NCBI RefSeq assembly: GCF_001644035.1
Contig: NZ_LUUG01000073.1
Location: forward strand, 45,701-109,700
Direction of reading: 5' to 3'
DNA: 64,000 nt
Source of the DNA: Methylomonas methanica
Lineage (GTDB): Bacteria > Pseudomonadota > Gammaproteobacteria > Methylococcales > Methylomonadaceae
In this document: one piece after another, positions 28,236-38,961 of the stretch
Numbering within the stretch: the first letter of the stretch is position 1
How the letters are laid out: every line of letters starts with the position of its first letter
Notes under the pieces: model-generated
Database searches by the model: none
What the model saw: the letters and a program-made list of their open reading frames with translations, nothing else
Told to the model about the DNA's origin: nothing
Position numbers and translations under genes: made by a program

Positions 28236-31200
28236 ATGAACAGCACACAAAGATTACACCAGTTATTATCTCAACGGATTTTGTTTCTGGACGGTGCGAT
28301 GGGCACCATGATTCAGAGCTACAAATTGGAGGAGAAGGATTATCGCGGCACACGCTTTGCCGACTGGCCTGTCGATCTTAAGGGCAACAACGATTTATTA
28401 TCGATTACCCAGCCGGCTATAATCAAGGCTATTCACCGCGCCTATCTGGATGCCGGTTCGGATATTCTGGAAACCAATACGTTCAACTCCACCCGTATCG
28501 CGATGGCCGATTATCGGATGGAGGATCTGGCTTACGAGATTAACGTCGCCTCAGCCCGCGTTGCCAAACAGGCCGCGGAGGAAGTTAGTGCTCTGACGCC
28601 GGACAAACCGCGCTTCGTCGCTGGAGTGTTAGGACCCACCAATCGCACCTCATCCATGTCCCCGGATGTGAATGATCCGGGCTTCCGCAACATTACTTTC
28701 GACGACTTGGTTGCAGCCTACAGCGAAGCCACCCAAGGCTTGATCGACGGCGGTGCCGACATCATCCTGATAGAAACTGTATTCGATACGCTGAATGCCA
28801 AAGCGGCGATTTTCGCGGTCGAACAAACCTTCGACAAACTCGGCTACAAACTGCCGGTAATGATCTCCGGCACGATCACCGACGCATCCGGTCGGACGCT
28901 TTCGGGCCAAACCGCAGCGGCATTTTGGTATTCATTAAAGCACGTGCAACCGATCTCTATCGGCTTCAACTGCGCGCTGGGTGCCCAGGAATTGCGCCAG
29001 TACATCGAAGAACTGTCCAACATCGCCGACACCTACGTTTCCGCGCATCCCAACGCCGGTTTGCCTAACGAATTCGGCGAATACGACGAAACCCCGGAGC
29101 AAATGGCCGCCGAATTGGCCGACTGGGCCGCCAGCGGCTACTTAAATATCATCGGCGGTTGTTGCGGCACCTCGCCGGACACCATCCGCGCCATTGTTGC
29201 CGCGCTGGAAAAATACCCGCCAAGGCAAATCCCGGAACTGGAAAAACGCTGCCACCTGGCCGGCCTGGAAGCCATGAGCATCGGTCCGGAAACTCTGTTC
29301 GTTAACGTTGGCGAACGCACTAACGTTACCGGCTCGGCAGTGTTCAAAAAAATGATCATTGAAGAGCGTTACGAAGAAGCCTTGGAAGTTGCCAAACAGC
29401 AGGTCGAAAACGGCGCGCAGATTATCGACATCAACATGGACGAAGGCATGCTGGATTCAAAAGCCGCGATGGTGCGCTTTTTGAATCTGCTGGCGGCCGA
29501 GCCGGACATCGCCAAGGTGCCGATCATGCTGGATTCCTCGAAATGGGAGATTCTGGAAGCCGGTCTGAAATGCATCCAGGGTAAGGGTGTCGTCAACTCG
29601 ATTTCCATCAAGGAAGGCGAGGAAGCGTTTATTAAGCACGCCAAGCTGGTGCGCCGTTATGGCGCCGCCGTCATCGTGATGGCGTTTGATGAGCAAGGCC
29701 AAGCCGATACGATGACGCGCAAGGTGGAAATCTGTACCCGCGCCTATAAAATTCTGACCGAACAAATCGGTTTCCCGCCGGAAGACATCATCTTCGACCC
29801 GAATATCTTCGCGGTCGCCACCGGCATTGAAGAGCACAACAATTACGGCGTCGATTTCATCGAAGCTACCCGCATCATCAAGCAGACTTTGCCGCACGCC
29901 TTGATTTCGGGCGGCGTCTCCAATGTGTCGTTCTCATTCCGCGGCAACAACCCGGTACGCGAAGCGATCCATGCGGTGTTCCTGTACCATGCGGTACAAG
30001 CCGGCATGGACATGGGTATCGTCAACGCCGGGCAGCTGGCGATTTACGCCGATATTCCGGAAGAACTGCGTAACGCTGTCGAAGACGTGATCCTGAACCG
30101 CACGCCGGAAGGTACTGAAAATCTGCTGGCAATCGCCGAAAAATATCGCGGCAGCGGCCAGGCTGCGAAACAGGAAACCCTGGAATGGCGGGAATGGCCG
30201 GTCACTAAACGCCTGGAACATGCGTTAGTAAAAGGTATCGCCGATTACATCGAAGAAGATACCGAAGCGGCAAGGCTGGAAGCCGAAAAGCCGCTGCACG
30301 TCATCGAAGGGCCGTTGATGGACGGCATGAATGTGGTCGGCGACTTGTTCGGCGAAGGCAAGATGTTTCTGCCGCAAGTGGTCAAATCGGCGCGAGTCAT
30401 GAAAAAAGCCGTGGCGTATTTAATGCCCTTCATGGATGCCGAAATAGACGGCAGCGAGCGACAAACCAACGGCAAGGTGCTGATGGCCACCGTGAAAGGC
30501 GACGTGCACGACATCGGCAAAAACATCGTCGGTGTGGTCTTGCAATGCAACAATTATGAAGTCATCGACTTGGGCGTAATGGTGCCGGCCGAGACCATTT
30601 TGAAAACCGCCCGTGAGCAAAATGTCGACGTAATCGGCCTCAGCGGCTTGATCACGCCGTCCCTGGATGAAATGGTGCACGTCGCCAAGGAAATGCAACG
30701 CCAAGGGTTTACGATTCCCTTGATGATAGGCGGCGCGACTACCTCGCGCGCGCATACCGCCGTAAAAATCGAACCGCACTACCAGTCGCCGACCGTCTAT
30801 GTCACCGATGCATCGCGCAGTGTCGGCGTGGTCAGCTCCCTGCTCAGCGACGATTTAAAAGCCGATTTCGTGGAAAAAACCCGTGCCGAGTATGAAGTGG
30901 TGCGCGAGCGTCACAAGGGGCGACACGCTAAGAATCCACAACATAATCTGGAAAACGCCCGGCTCAATAAATTCGATTACGCCAGCCATCAGCCGGTTAA
31001 GCCCAAGTTCCTCGGCACCAAAGTCGTCGATAATTTCCCACTGGATACACTGGTTTGGTATATCGACTGGACACCTTTCTTCCAGACCTGGGAGTTGTCT
31101 GGCAGCTATCCGGCCATTCTTAGCGATCACGTGGTCGGCGTCGAGGCAACAAAATTGTTCGAAGACGCCCAGGATATGCTGAAACACATCATCCGCGAGC

Positions 31201-31907
31201 AATGGCTGACGGCCAAAGCCGTGATCGGTTTCTTCCCTGCCAACAGCGACGGCGACGACATCGTGCTGTATACCGACGACAGCCGCAGTCAGCAACGCGA
31301 AACGCTGCATCATTTGCGTCAGCAAAACGTCAAAGCGCCGGGCCGGCCAAACTACTGTCTGTCCGACTTCATCGCTCCGGTCGGTAGCGGCATTGCCGAC
31401 TATCTAGGCGGTTTCGCGGTGACCTCCGGTATCGGCATCGAAACCAAGTTGGCTGAATTCGAAAAAGATCACGATGACTACAGCTCCATCATGCTCAAAG
31501 CCCTGGCCGATCGTTTGGCCGAAGCATTTGCGGAATACATGCATCAAGCCGTACGCCGCGATTATTGGGGTTATGCGGAAGATGAAGTACACGACAACCA
31601 TGCGCTGATCGAAGAAGCGTATCAGGGTATCCGTCCGGCCCCCGGCTATCCGGCCTGCCCGGACCACACCGAAAAAGCCAAGTTGTTCGAGCTGCTGAAT
31701 GTCACTGAGAACACCACTATCGAACTAACCGAAAACTTTGCGATGTATCCGACCGCCGCAGTCAGTGGCTGGTATTTCTCGCACCCGGACTCGCAGTATT
31801 TCAATGTCGGCAAGATCGATCAAGACCAGCTGGAAGACTACGCGCGACGCAAAGGCCTGAAGGTCGAGGTGGCCGAACGCTGGTTGGCGGCGCATTTAAA
31901 CCATTAA
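28236..31907 (+). CDS. metH: Cobalamin-dependent methionine synthase
   Basis: 1223 residues from ATG 28236 (a TTG at 28218 gives six extra residues). All MetH modules are present in order: homocysteine methyltransferase (1-330, [13 protein letters not shown], and the zinc site [11 protein letters not shown]), pterin-binding domain (about 350-610), cobalamin cap (about 645-735), cobalamin-binding domain with [11 protein letters not shown] (H758 as lower cobalt ligand), and the AdoMet reactivation domain (about 890-1220, [12 protein letters not shown]). It transfers methyl from 5-methyl-THF to homocysteine in the cytosol. The cobalamin salvage genes at the right end of the window would supply the cofactor. 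No cobalamin riboswitch is seen in the short upstream gap. A glutaredoxin-like gene follows by 11 bp. Confidence 0.97.
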   Translation: MNSTQRLHQLLSQRILFLDGAMGTMIQSYKLEEKDYRGTRFADWPVDLKGNNDLLSITQPAIIKAIHRAYLDAGSDILETNTFNSTRIAMADYRMEDLAYEINVASARVAKQAAEEVSALTPDKPRFVAGVLGPTNRTSSMSPDVNDPGFRNITFDDLVAAYSEATQGLIDGGADIILIETVFDTLNAKAAIFAVEQTFDKLGYKLPVMISGTITDASGRTLSGQTAAAFWYSLKHVQPISIGFNCALGAQELRQYIEELSNIADTYVSAHPNAGLPNEFGEYDETPEQMAAELADWAASGYLNIIGGCCGTSPDTIRAIVAALEKYPPRQIPELEKRCHLAGLEAMSIGPETLFVNVGERTNVTGSAVFKKMIIEERYEEALEVAKQQVENGAQIIDINMDEGMLDSKAAMVRFLNLLAAEPDIAKVPIMLDSSKWEILEAGLKCIQGKGVVNSISIKEGEEAFIKHAKLVRRYGAAVIVMAFDEQGQADTMTRKVEICTRAYKILTEQIGFPPEDIIFDPNIFAVATGIEEHNNYGVDFIEATRIIKQTLPHALISGGVSNVSFSFRGNNPVREAIHAVFLYHAVQAGMDMGIVNAGQLAIYADIPEELRNAVEDVILNRTPEGTENLLAIAEKYRGSGQAAKQETLEWREWPVTKRLEHALVKGIADYIEEDTEAARLEAEKPLHVIEGPLMDGMNVVGDLFGEGKMFLPQVVKSARVMKKAVAYLMPFMDAEIDGSERQTNGKVLMATVKGDVHDIGKNIVGVVLQCNNYEVIDLGVMVPAETILKTAREQNVDVIGLSGLITPSLDEMVHVAKEMQRQGFTIPLMIGGATTSRAHTAVKIEPHYQSPTVYVTDASRSVGVVSSLLSDDLKADFVEKTRAEYEVVRERHKGRHAKNPQHNLENARLNKFDYASHQPVKPKFLGTKVVDNFPLDTLVWYIDWTPFFQTWELSGSYPAILSDHVVGVEATKLFEDAQDMLKHIIREQWLTAKAVIGFFPANSDGDDIVLYTDDSRSQQRETLHHLRQQNVKAPGRPNYCLSDFIAPVGSGIADYLGGFAVTSGIGIETKLAEFEKDHDDYSSIMLKALADRLAEAFAEYMHQAVRRDYWGYAEDEVHDNHALIEEAYQGIRPAPGYPACPDHTEKAKLFELLNVTENTTIELTENFAMYPTAAVSGWYFSHPDSQYFNVGKIDQDQLEDYARRKGLKVEVAERWLAAHLNH

Positions 31908-31918
31908 CCGTTAAAGTA

Positions 31919-32176
31919 ATGACGGAGTTTATCCTGTTCGGCACCGAAGGCTGCCATTTGTGCGAAGAGGCTGAGGCGTTATTGGTAGCCGCCGGACTGG
32001 ATTTCACGAGCCGGGACATTATGGCCAGTGAGCAATGGCAGGCGGACTACAGCGTATTGATTCCGGTGCTGTGGCACGCCCAAAGCCAAAGCCAACTAAA
32101 TTGGCCATTCGATAGCCTACAGCTCAATGCGTTTAGCATAGCCATCGATACAGGCGACTGCTTGCCAACCGCTTAG
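31919..32176 (+). CDS. Glutaredoxin-like (DUF836) protein
   Basis: 85 residues. FILFGTEGCHLCEEAEALL is the DUF836/glutaredoxin-like CxxC motif, followed by a strand-helix pattern and IPVLWH where the cis-Pro is expected. Starts 11 bp after the metH stop on the same strand, so probably cotranscribed. The small redox protein could keep thiols reduced; the partner is unknown. Confidence 0.82.
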   Translation: MTEFILFGTEGCHLCEEAEALLVAAGLDFTSRDIMASEQWQADYSVLIPVLWHAQSQSQLNWPFDSLQLNAFSIAIDTGDCLPTA

Positions 32177-32247
32177 TATCGGTTTAGCCGCAGTTAAAGC
32201 GCAACTGCCGGAACAACGCACCGCCACTCAAAACGGCGAACGAAAAA

Positions 32248-35200
32248 TCAGCTGGTCAAAGCCTTCAGAATGGCCGGATAGTCAAAGTTATCAGCTAAAT
32301 AGGCCAGGATTTTGCGCAATTCAGGATCCTGAGCAGTCGCCAGAACTATCGCTTGTTCTATACGTTCCGGCTCGAGGCTTTCCAGTGCATTTTTCAGTTC
32401 CTCCCGTGCGGATGCCGGCAAGCCTGCCAACATGTCCGGCGTTAATGGCGCGAACTGCCGGTTTTGTTCCGGAACACCCTCGTAAACATAACGCACACCC
32501 AAGTGCTTGGCTAGACAGTCGTAGATTTCGTTGAAGCGATAAGGCTTGCGCACAAAATCGTTCATACCGGCTTCCAGTAGTTCGCTACGCTGCTCCAGGA
32601 ATGCGGAGGCTGTGACGGCAACAATGACGACCTCTCGCCCGCCTGGCAACTTACGGATTTTTTTCGTGGCCTCCAAGCCGTCCATTACCGGCATTTGCCT
32701 ATCCATCCAGATAAAGTGCGGTTGCCATGTTTGAAATAGCTCTATGCCTTGTGCGCCATTGCCGGCCACCTTGCAGGAAAACCCGACCGATTCCATCAAC
32801 TTGGCCAGCAATAACTGATTTTCGGGCTGATCTTCAACGATTAATATACGGTAATTGCTTTGCCCCTCAACTAAGCCGATGACGGTACCGGCTTCGGCTT
32901 TATCGAAACTGGGACCGGCGATATCCGCCTGATTAACTTCCGCGAGCGGTAAATCTATTCTAAATAAAGCGCCTTGATTCGGTTGGCTTTCCAGCGTAAG
33001 CGCACCGCCCATCAGCTCCACAAACTGGCGGGTAATGGTCAATCCCAAGCCGGTGCCTTGATTATCCCTTTGCTCACCCAACTGCACGAACGGTTCGAAA
33101 ATGCGCTGTTGATCAGCCGCCGGGATTCCCACGCCGGAATCTTCAACCTCGATCTGTAGATGCGAAATTCGATTTTTACGGGTGCCAAGGCGTAAGGTAA
33201 CACCGCCTTGCTGAGTAAATTTAATGGCATTACCCACCAGATTGATCAGCACTTGACGCAAGCGGGCCTCGTCACCGACGATGAAACGCGGAAATTGCGA
33301 GGCCTGATCGATCAACAACCTCAAGCCCTTTTCGGCGGCGCGGACACTCATCATATCGCTAATATCGCGCACCATATTACCCAAATCGAAGGGGGCATTT
33401 TCCAGATGCAGACGGCCTACTTCGATTTTAGCCATTTCCAATACGTCGTTAATCAACGCCAACAAATGCTCGCCGCTACGATTGATGATATCCAGGTTTT
33501 GCCTTTGCTCGTCCGACAATTGCGGATTTTTCCGCATCAATTTCGAGAATCCGAGAATTGCGTTCAGCGGAGTACGCAATTCGTGGCTCATATTGGCCAG
33601 GAATACGCTCTTGGCCCTATTTGCCGCTTCCGCTGCATCGCGCGCCACTATGAGGTCGGAAGTACGCTGCTGGATTTCGTCTTCCAGATGTTCTTTATAA
33701 CGCCGCAATTCTTCCTCGTTTTGCTTGCTATCGTGGATATCCATGCGAATACCCAACATCCGAATGACCTTACCGTCCGCATCGCGCCGAATACCAAAAC
33801 CGCGCACATACTGCCAACGATAACTGCCGTCTGCATGGCGCATGCGCGCTTGGTATTGATATTCCGTGAAATCCAGGGACAACACGCCGCTCATTTTGGC
33901 GCTGACCTCCGCCTGATCCTCCGGATGGACGCTCTCGAACCATTCGCGCCGATCAACCATGCCGTCACGGGCAGGATAGCCGAGCATCGTGTAATAGGTC
34001 GGCGAGGCATACCATTGGTCGTTTCTTACATCCCAGTCCCAAACACCAACCTTGGTAGCTTCCAATGTCAAACGCAACCGCTCCTCGGAATCGCGTAAAT
34101 ACTCTTCCATTTGCAAGCGCTCAGCCTTATCGCGCAGCACAGAAATGCCGAAGGCCAGATCGCCGGCCAGTTCCTCTAGCAAACGGATCTCCGCTGCCGT
34201 GATCGCGTTTGGTTCTGCCGAATAAATCGTTAGCGCGCCAAAAATATCCGCGTTTTGATCCGCCAAAGGCAAGGCGATAACCGAGCGATAGCCGCGTTGC
34301 AACGCAGCGTCTCGTGCCGAAGCCATCAGCGCATCGGTGCAGACATCCTGAACATACACTTTTTTGCCGCTGTAAATGGCGGCGGCAGCGGGACTGTGTT
34401 CGCCCGCCGCATCCCCACAACTGTGATCGGTAGCCGCCAGATAGCCGTCTTCAAAACCGGCCCAGGCTACCGGGCGTATCGTTTTGGGATGGCCGTGCTC
34501 CAAATAGCCTACCCACGCCATACGATATTCGGCTTCGTCACAGACAATACGACAGATTTCTTTGAGCAGGCTTTGCTCGTCGTCGTTACGCAGCAAGGCC
34601 TGATTACAATTACTGATGGCGCGCAACTCGCGATTGAGCTTGTATAAGGCAGCTTCCGTTCGCTTGGCTTCGGTGATGTCCGTGCGTAAATAAAGATAAT
34701 TACAAACCTGATAGGCTTCGTCGTAAATCGGCGACGCAGTGATCTGCTCCCAGCGCAATTCGCCGTTCTTGTGGCGATTTGTCAGCGAGGATTTCCACAG
34801 TTTGCCTGCTGCCAATTTTGCCTGACAGGCTTGGTATTCGTCGGCAGTTATTTCAGTGGACACTAGTGCGCGAGGCGTCATTTTATAAGCCTCGCCGAAC
34901 GTATAGCCGGTGATCCGCGTATAGGCGTGATTGGTGTAGGTCAATATGCCCTGAAGATCGGTAATCTGGATGCCGGTCGGATTTTGATCCGCCGCTTGCG
35001 CCAGCCGATTGATTTCAGTGGCAAATAGGTGCCGTTCCGTAATGTCGCGATTAGTGATACGCCTGCCCCGGTAGCTATTGTCCGCCCCGAACACGGCCTG
35101 GCAACAATGCGAGATCCAACGAATTTCGCCGTCGCGGCGGACGATGCGAAAATCTACTTCAGCCAAGCGCAAATGCTCGACGTCATGACGATGATCGGCC

Positions 35201-36375
35201 AGCAAGTGCCGGTCGTCGGCATGTATGATGCGGGGCAATAACCCGACATCGGCGATGAATTCCTCGGCCGCATAACCGGTAACCCGCTGGCTGGAAGGCG
35301 TCATATACAAAATCTGCTGTTCGTCGCCTTCCCAATATTCCCAGTCGTAGGTGTAGTCAGCGACGGTATGGAATTTTTCCTCCTCCACCGCCAACTTGGC
35401 CCCGGCCTGCAATTGCCGCAGCCAAGCGCGGACTACGAACCGGGCGCTGCTAACCGAAATCAAAGTAAACAGGATGACCAGACCGGCCATTTCCATAACT
35501 TCATTCCACCACTCCGCCAGAAAATCGTCCCGAGCCAGACCGACGCTCACCCATAGCGGATAGGAATCCAGTTTGCGAAAAGATACCACCCTGGCGGTAT
35601 TGTCAAAGCTGGTAGGCGTGTAGAACACTCCCGAGGTATATCCGGATGCGAGCATCCGGCGAAATTCCGGCGAAATGGTTTTATCGCCAATCGCGTTGCC
35701 GGGCTCGGCAGGGGTGGGGTAACGAACAATTAGGCCCATGTCCGCATCTCTTAGGTTAATCGCCCCGCGACTGCCGACATCGATGTTGGCAAGCACTTTA
35801 CCCAGGTTATCCAATGAAACGTTTGCGAAAACCACGCCGGCAAAACTGCCGTCGTCATGGTTAAGACGCCGCGCAAAATTAATCACCCAAACCTTATTGA
35901 CATGAGACATCACCGGTTTGTTAATAAATAACCCAAGTGCCGGATTATCGCGCAAACTAGTGAAATAGAGCCGATCAGCCATGCTAAGCCGTGTGTCTTT
36001 AGGTACATCCACGCCATAGGATAACCAACCTTGCTGGTCTGTAGCCCTAAGCCCGATAACCCATGGCAGACGCGATTGTAAGCGCCGCATAAAAACAGAC
36101 AGCGCTTCGGCATCAACGCTCCCCATAGCTTGTTGCCGCTGGATTTCCTCCACTGCCACCAACACGCCTAAGTCGACTTTTTCGATAACGCTATCTAAGT
36201 TTTGCGAGATAACCTTGGCCAGGTTCTGCGTCGTAATTTCGGCGCGCTGTTGATATTTGTCGAAGCTGCGATACAGCGCAAATCCCACGGTGACGATAAC
36301 CAACAAATTAAGCAGAACCGCCCCGGCAATCAGCCGCCTGGAGACATTGTTTGGAAAATCAAGCTGACCTGGCAT
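32248..36375 (-). CDS. Large hybrid sensor histidine kinase (Cache - PAS x3 - GAF - HisKA - HATPase - REC - C-terminal domain)
   Basis: 1375 residues from ATG 36375 (GTG 36387 possible). Membrane helix about 15-35, extracytoplasmic Cache-like region to about 285, second helix near 290-312, PAS domains at about 340-460 and 465-590 (GILTYTNHAYTRITGY), a GAF domain about 605-770, another PAS to about 900, then HisKA with SHELRTPLNAILGF (H931), HATPase_c (GTGLGLTI) and a receiver with IWMDRQMPVMDG (predicted D1225). The last ~65 residues (LTPDMLAGLPASAREEL to YPAILKAL) match the tails of the kinases at 2782 and 10534. It lies about 115 bp downstream of an HD-GYP response regulator on the same strand, so the two probably form one pathway to c-di-GMP. 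Confidence 0.92.
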   Translation of the reverse strand: MPGQLDFPNNVSRRLIAGAVLLNLLVIVTVGFALYRSFDKYQQRAEITTQNLAKVISQNLDSVIEKVDLGVLVAVEEIQRQQAMGSVDAEALSVFMRRLQSRLPWVIGLRATDQQGWLSYGVDVPKDTRLSMADRLYFTSLRDNPALGLFINKPVMSHVNKVWVINFARRLNHDDGSFAGVVFANVSLDNLGKVLANIDVGSRGAINLRDADMGLIVRYPTPAEPGNAIGDKTISPEFRRMLASGYTSGVFYTPTSFDNTARVVSFRKLDSYPLWVSVGLARDDFLAEWWNEVMEMAGLVILFTLISVSSARFVVRAWLRQLQAGAKLAVEEEKFHTVADYTYDWEYWEGDEQQILYMTPSSQRVTGYAAEEFIADVGLLPRIIHADDRHLLADHRHDVEHLRLAEVDFRIVRRDGEIRWISHCCQAVFGADNSYRGRRITNRDITERHLFATEINRLAQAADQNPTGIQITDLQGILTYTNHAYTRITGYTFGEAYKMTPRALVSTEITADEYQACQAKLAAGKLWKSSLTNRHKNGELRWEQITASPIYDEAYQVCNYLYLRTDITEAKRTEAALYKLNRELRAISNCNQALLRNDDEQSLLKEICRIVCDEAEYRMAWVGYLEHGHPKTIRPVAWAGFEDGYLAATDHSCGDAAGEHSPAAAAIYSGKKVYVQDVCTDALMASARDAALQRGYRSVIALPLADQNADIFGALTIYSAEPNAITAAEIRLLEELAGDLAFGISVLRDKAERLQMEEYLRDSEERLRLTLEATKVGVWDWDVRNDQWYASPTYYTMLGYPARDGMVDRREWFESVHPEDQAEVSAKMSGVLSLDFTEYQYQARMRHADGSYRWQYVRGFGIRRDADGKVIRMLGIRMDIHDSKQNEEELRRYKEHLEDEIQQRTSDLIVARDAAEAANRAKSVFLANMSHELRTPLNAILGFSKLMRKNPQLSDEQRQNLDIINRSGEHLLALINDVLEMAKIEVGRLHLENAPFDLGNMVRDISDMMSVRAAEKGLRLLIDQASQFPRFIVGDEARLRQVLINLVGNAIKFTQQGGVTLRLGTRKNRISHLQIEVEDSGVGIPAADQQRIFEPFVQLGEQRDNQGTGLGLTITRQFVELMGGALTLESQPNQGALFRIDLPLAEVNQADIAGPSFDKAEAGTVIGLVEGQSNYRILIVEDQPENQLLLAKLMESVGFSCKVAGNGAQGIELFQTWQPHFIWMDRQMPVMDGLEATKKIRKLPGGREVVIVAVTASAFLEQRSELLEAGMNDFVRKPYRFNEIYDCLAKHLGVRYVYEGVPEQNRQFAPLTPDMLAGLPASAREELKNALESLEPERIEQAIVLATAQDPELRKILAYLADNFDYPAILKALTS

Positions 36376-36492
36376 AGCTGAACTCACAAGACTGATGTGG
36401 TTTACGGGCTGCCCTCAGGTAGTTTCGGGCAAACGGTCTGATCGCATTCCTTAAATTTGCCAAAGCGCGCTGCTAACCGCGTAAGGAGCCGC

Positions 36493-37518
36493 TCAAACAG
36501 GCAGACTGTAACCCCGTTCTCGAAAAAGCTTCAAACAAATCTCGACTATCTCCGAGTTATACAGCACACCGCGATTATCGGAAATTTCCTGTAGTGCGGC
36601 ATCCAGGCCCAAACCGGCTCGGTAGGGGCGATGAGACGTCATCGCTTCCACCACATCGGCAACCGCCAGAATTTCGGCTTCCAGCAAAATCTCACCCGCC
36701 TTTAAGCCATGCGGATAACCGCTGCCGTTGGGGCGTTCGTGGTGCTGCAAGACGATTTGGGCAATTGGCCAGGGGAAATGGATGGATTTGAGGATATCGT
36801 AGCCAGTTTCGGCGTGCCGCTTAATCAAGCTGAATTCCAAATCGTCCAGCCGTCCGGGCTTGCAAAGTATTTCGGCGGGGATCCGAATTTTGCCGATATC
36901 GTGTACCACGCTCGCCAGCGTAAGCCCCTCTATCCGCTCTTCCGGCAATTGCAAACCGCGGGCGATAGCCGTGGCGAGGTGAGCGACGCGGCGCTGATGA
37001 CCGGCGGTGTAAGGATCGCGCGCTTCAATAGTAGCCGCAATCGCCGTGACGAAATCCAGCATGCCGGCGCGCAACTTTCTCTCGCTTTCCATGAGTTTAC
37101 TGGTTCGCTCTTCCACCTGTTCTTCCAGATGGTTGCGCAGGCGATCAAACTCCAAATGAGTACGCACCCTAACCAACAATTCGTCGCGCTGATAAGGCTT
37201 GGTGACAAAATCCACTCCGCCCAAGTCAAAGCCGCGCACTTTTTCGTCGGTATCCATTATCGCGCTAACGAAGATGACCGGTACATCGCAAGTATTCGGG
37301 TTAGCCTTCAGTTGCCGGCAGACTTCGAAGCCATCCATCTCCGGCATGCGGATATCCAGCAATACCAGTTCCGGCGGGTTTTTTAGCGCGGAATTCAAGG
37401 CCAATTCGCCGCTAATAGCGGAACGAACCTCGTAGCCTTCGTCCTTCAGAATATCCGTTAATAATTTTAAGGACGCCGGGGTGTCGTCAACGGCGAGAAT
37501 ATTGCCTTTATGTGTCAT
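36493..37518 (-). CDS. Response regulator with HD-GYP c-di-GMP phosphodiesterase domain
   Basis: 341 residues from ATG 37518, chosen because AAAGAG precedes it and the receiver begins at once (KGNILAVDDTPAS); the frame extends to 37566. The receiver has LVLLDIRMPEMDG (D55). A coiled coil (about 128-150) links it to an HD-GYP domain with VVHDIGK (H206, D207), HAETGYDIL and HHERPNGSGYP (259-269). Such RpfG-type proteins hydrolyse c-di-GMP when phosphorylated. It is upstream of the large hybrid kinase on the same strand and is its likely downstream target (inference from position). Confidence 0.93.
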   Translation of the reverse strand: MTHKGNILAVDDTPASLKLLTDILKDEGYEVRSAISGELALNSALKNPPELVLLDIRMPEMDGFEVCRQLKANPNTCDVPVIFVSAIMDTDEKVRGFDLGGVDFVTKPYQRDELLVRVRTHLEFDRLRNHLEEQVEERTSKLMESERKLRAGMLDFVTAIAATIEARDPYTAGHQRRVAHLATAIARGLQLPEERIEGLTLASVVHDIGKIRIPAEILCKPGRLDDLEFSLIKRHAETGYDILKSIHFPWPIAQIVLQHHERPNGSGYPHGLKAGEILLEAEILAVADVVEAMTSHRPYRAGLGLDAALQEISDNRGVLYNSEIVEICLKLFRERGYSLPV

Positions 37519-37881
37519 AAAACTCTTTAATCGGTTTGCCGTAACGCTTTCAGGATACCCTGCCAAACGCAGTTTTCAGCAAAATATACCAATTTTTTCC
37601 GGGGCTGACGCAATCTCGTGCGCCGCGCCGGAAGGCGAATTCGTTTGGAACCGTTTTGGACGCCGCCCGATTCTGAATGGTGCCGGTCTAGCCGACTCCG
37701 TAGGACATTATAGTTTACGCCCCACGCCCCGGCAGAACGCGGGTAAGTTTATTGAAAGTGCCGGTATGCGGCTATTTTTGTAACTCCTCTAAAGTTATCG
37801 GCTTGCTGTTCGATAACCTAGCATGCCCACGCGTTGCCTTACGGCGACCGCTTTCCTGAACCAACCCGACGAGGCCACGTC
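37519..37881. other. Divergent promoter region between HD-GYP gene and yjfB
   Basis: 363 bp between divergent genes. It contains the sigma-28 promoter at 37790-37816 that points to yjfB. Nothing coding is supported; an open frame running from about 37480 on the plus strand is antisense to the HD-GYP start and lacks signals. Confidence 0.5.
37790..37816 (+). promoter_or_regulatory. Sigma-28 (FliA) flagellar promoter of yjfB
   Basis: TAAA (37790-37793), a spacer of exactly 15 nt, then TTCGATAA (37809-37816). The enterobacterial flagellar consensus is TAAA-N15-GCCGATAA, so -35 is perfect and six of eight -10 positions match, including the CGATAA core. It lies 66 nt upstream of the yjfB start codon. 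Confidence 0.75.
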
Positions 37882-38067
37882 ATGCTCGATTCCGTCTCTT
37901 CCATAGCCGCACTTGCGACGCAAATGTCCACCCAAAAAACCGCTCAGCAAGTCGAAGTGGCCATGCTGGTTAAAGCCAAGGAAATGCAGGAACAACAAGG
38001 ACAAAACGCCTTGAAATTGCTGGAGTCGGCCAGTGTCTCCAGTAATGGGATCGATGTCCGGGTTTAA
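37882..38067 (+). CDS. YjfB family putative motility protein
   Basis: 61 residues from ATG 37882 with GAGG 8 nt upstream; the frame extends to 37834 but without signals. The short helical sequence (LATQMSTQKTAQQVEVAMLVKAKEMQEQQGQ...ALKLLES) matches the YjfB family of small proteins found with motility genes. The sigma-28 promoter just upstream supports expression in the late flagellar class. No flagellar structural genes are in the window. Confidence 0.8.
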   Translation: MLDSVSSIAALATQMSTQKTAQQVEVAMLVKAKEMQEQQGQNALKLLESASVSSNGIDVRV

Positions 38068-38088
38068 GCGACATAAGATTGTCGGCAT

Positions 38089-38940
38089 TTAGCCGCCTTG
38101 CTTGTCCTGCATCGCCAACGCCGCCTGATACAAGGTTTTTTTACGCTGGCCGGTAATCTCTGCCGCCAGCGCGGCGGCGGTTTTGGTGGAGCATTCTGTT
38201 AGCAGTATGCCCAAAATCCGCCGCTGCTCGTCGTTTAATTCATCATCCTGATCAACGTGCTCGCGACCGGCCACCAACACCACGAACTCACCCTTGCGCA
38301 TGTTTTCGTCGATCTGCACTTTCTCCAACACCTTGGCCAGTTCGTCGCCAACGATGGTTTCATGCAATTTGGTGATTTCCCGGGCCACGACGATTTGATG
38401 CTCGGCCGGAAATACCGTGAGCATGTCTTCCAGAGCGGCCTGGATACGATGGCTGGATTCGTAAAAGGCCCAAGTCGAGTTGTCAGCCAACTTGTGTTCG
38501 AAAAAACTGCGCCGCGCCGAGCCGGTGCGTGGCAAAAAACCTTCGAAACTGAAACGACTGGTCGGCAAGCCCGCCACCGACAAGGCTGCGATCAGCGCGC
38601 AGGCACCGGGAATCGGACACACCTCCACACCCTGTTGCCTGGCCAATTTGACCAGCGGAAAACCGGGATCGCTGATCATCGGCGTACCGGCATCGGACAC
38701 CAAGGCCACCGACTGACCATCGCGTATTTTGTCTACCAAGCCTTGCGAAGCATGGTCTTCATTATGTTGATGCAGCGATTGCAGCGGCTTATTGATGCCG
38801 TAATGTTGCAACAACATCTTGACGTGGCGGGTATCTTCGGCGGCAATCAAATCCACCTGCTTTAAGACGTCCACCGCCCGAAAGCTGAAATCGGCCAGAT
38901 TACCTATTGGCGTGGCAACCACGTATAATTTTCCGTACAT
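38089..38940 (-). CDS. rsmI: 16S rRNA (cytidine(1402)-2'-O)-methyltransferase
   Basis: 283 residues, usual RsmI length. Motifs: LYVVATPIGNLADFSFRA at the N-terminus, AEDTRHVKMLL, ALVSDAGTPMISDPG, and PIPGACALIAALSVAGLP; C-terminal RsmI-type helical domain. It methylates the 2'-OH of C1402 in the ribosomal P site. Divergent from lpoA with a 21-bp gap, an arrangement conserved in many gammaproteobacteria. Confidence 0.96.
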   Translation of the reverse strand: MYGKLYVVATPIGNLADFSFRAVDVLKQVDLIAAEDTRHVKMLLQHYGINKPLQSLHQHNEDHASQGLVDKIRDGQSVALVSDAGTPMISDPGFPLVKLARQQGVEVCPIPGACALIAALSVAGLPTSRFSFEGFLPRTGSARRSFFEHKLADNSTWAFYESSHRIQAALEDMLTVFPAEHQIVVAREITKLHETIVGDELAKVLEKVQIDENMRKGEFVVLVAGREHVDQDDELNDEQRRILGILLTECSTKTAAALAAEITGQRKKTLYQAALAMQDKQGG

Positions 38941-38961
38941 TTATTCTTCAGGCCCTATGCT

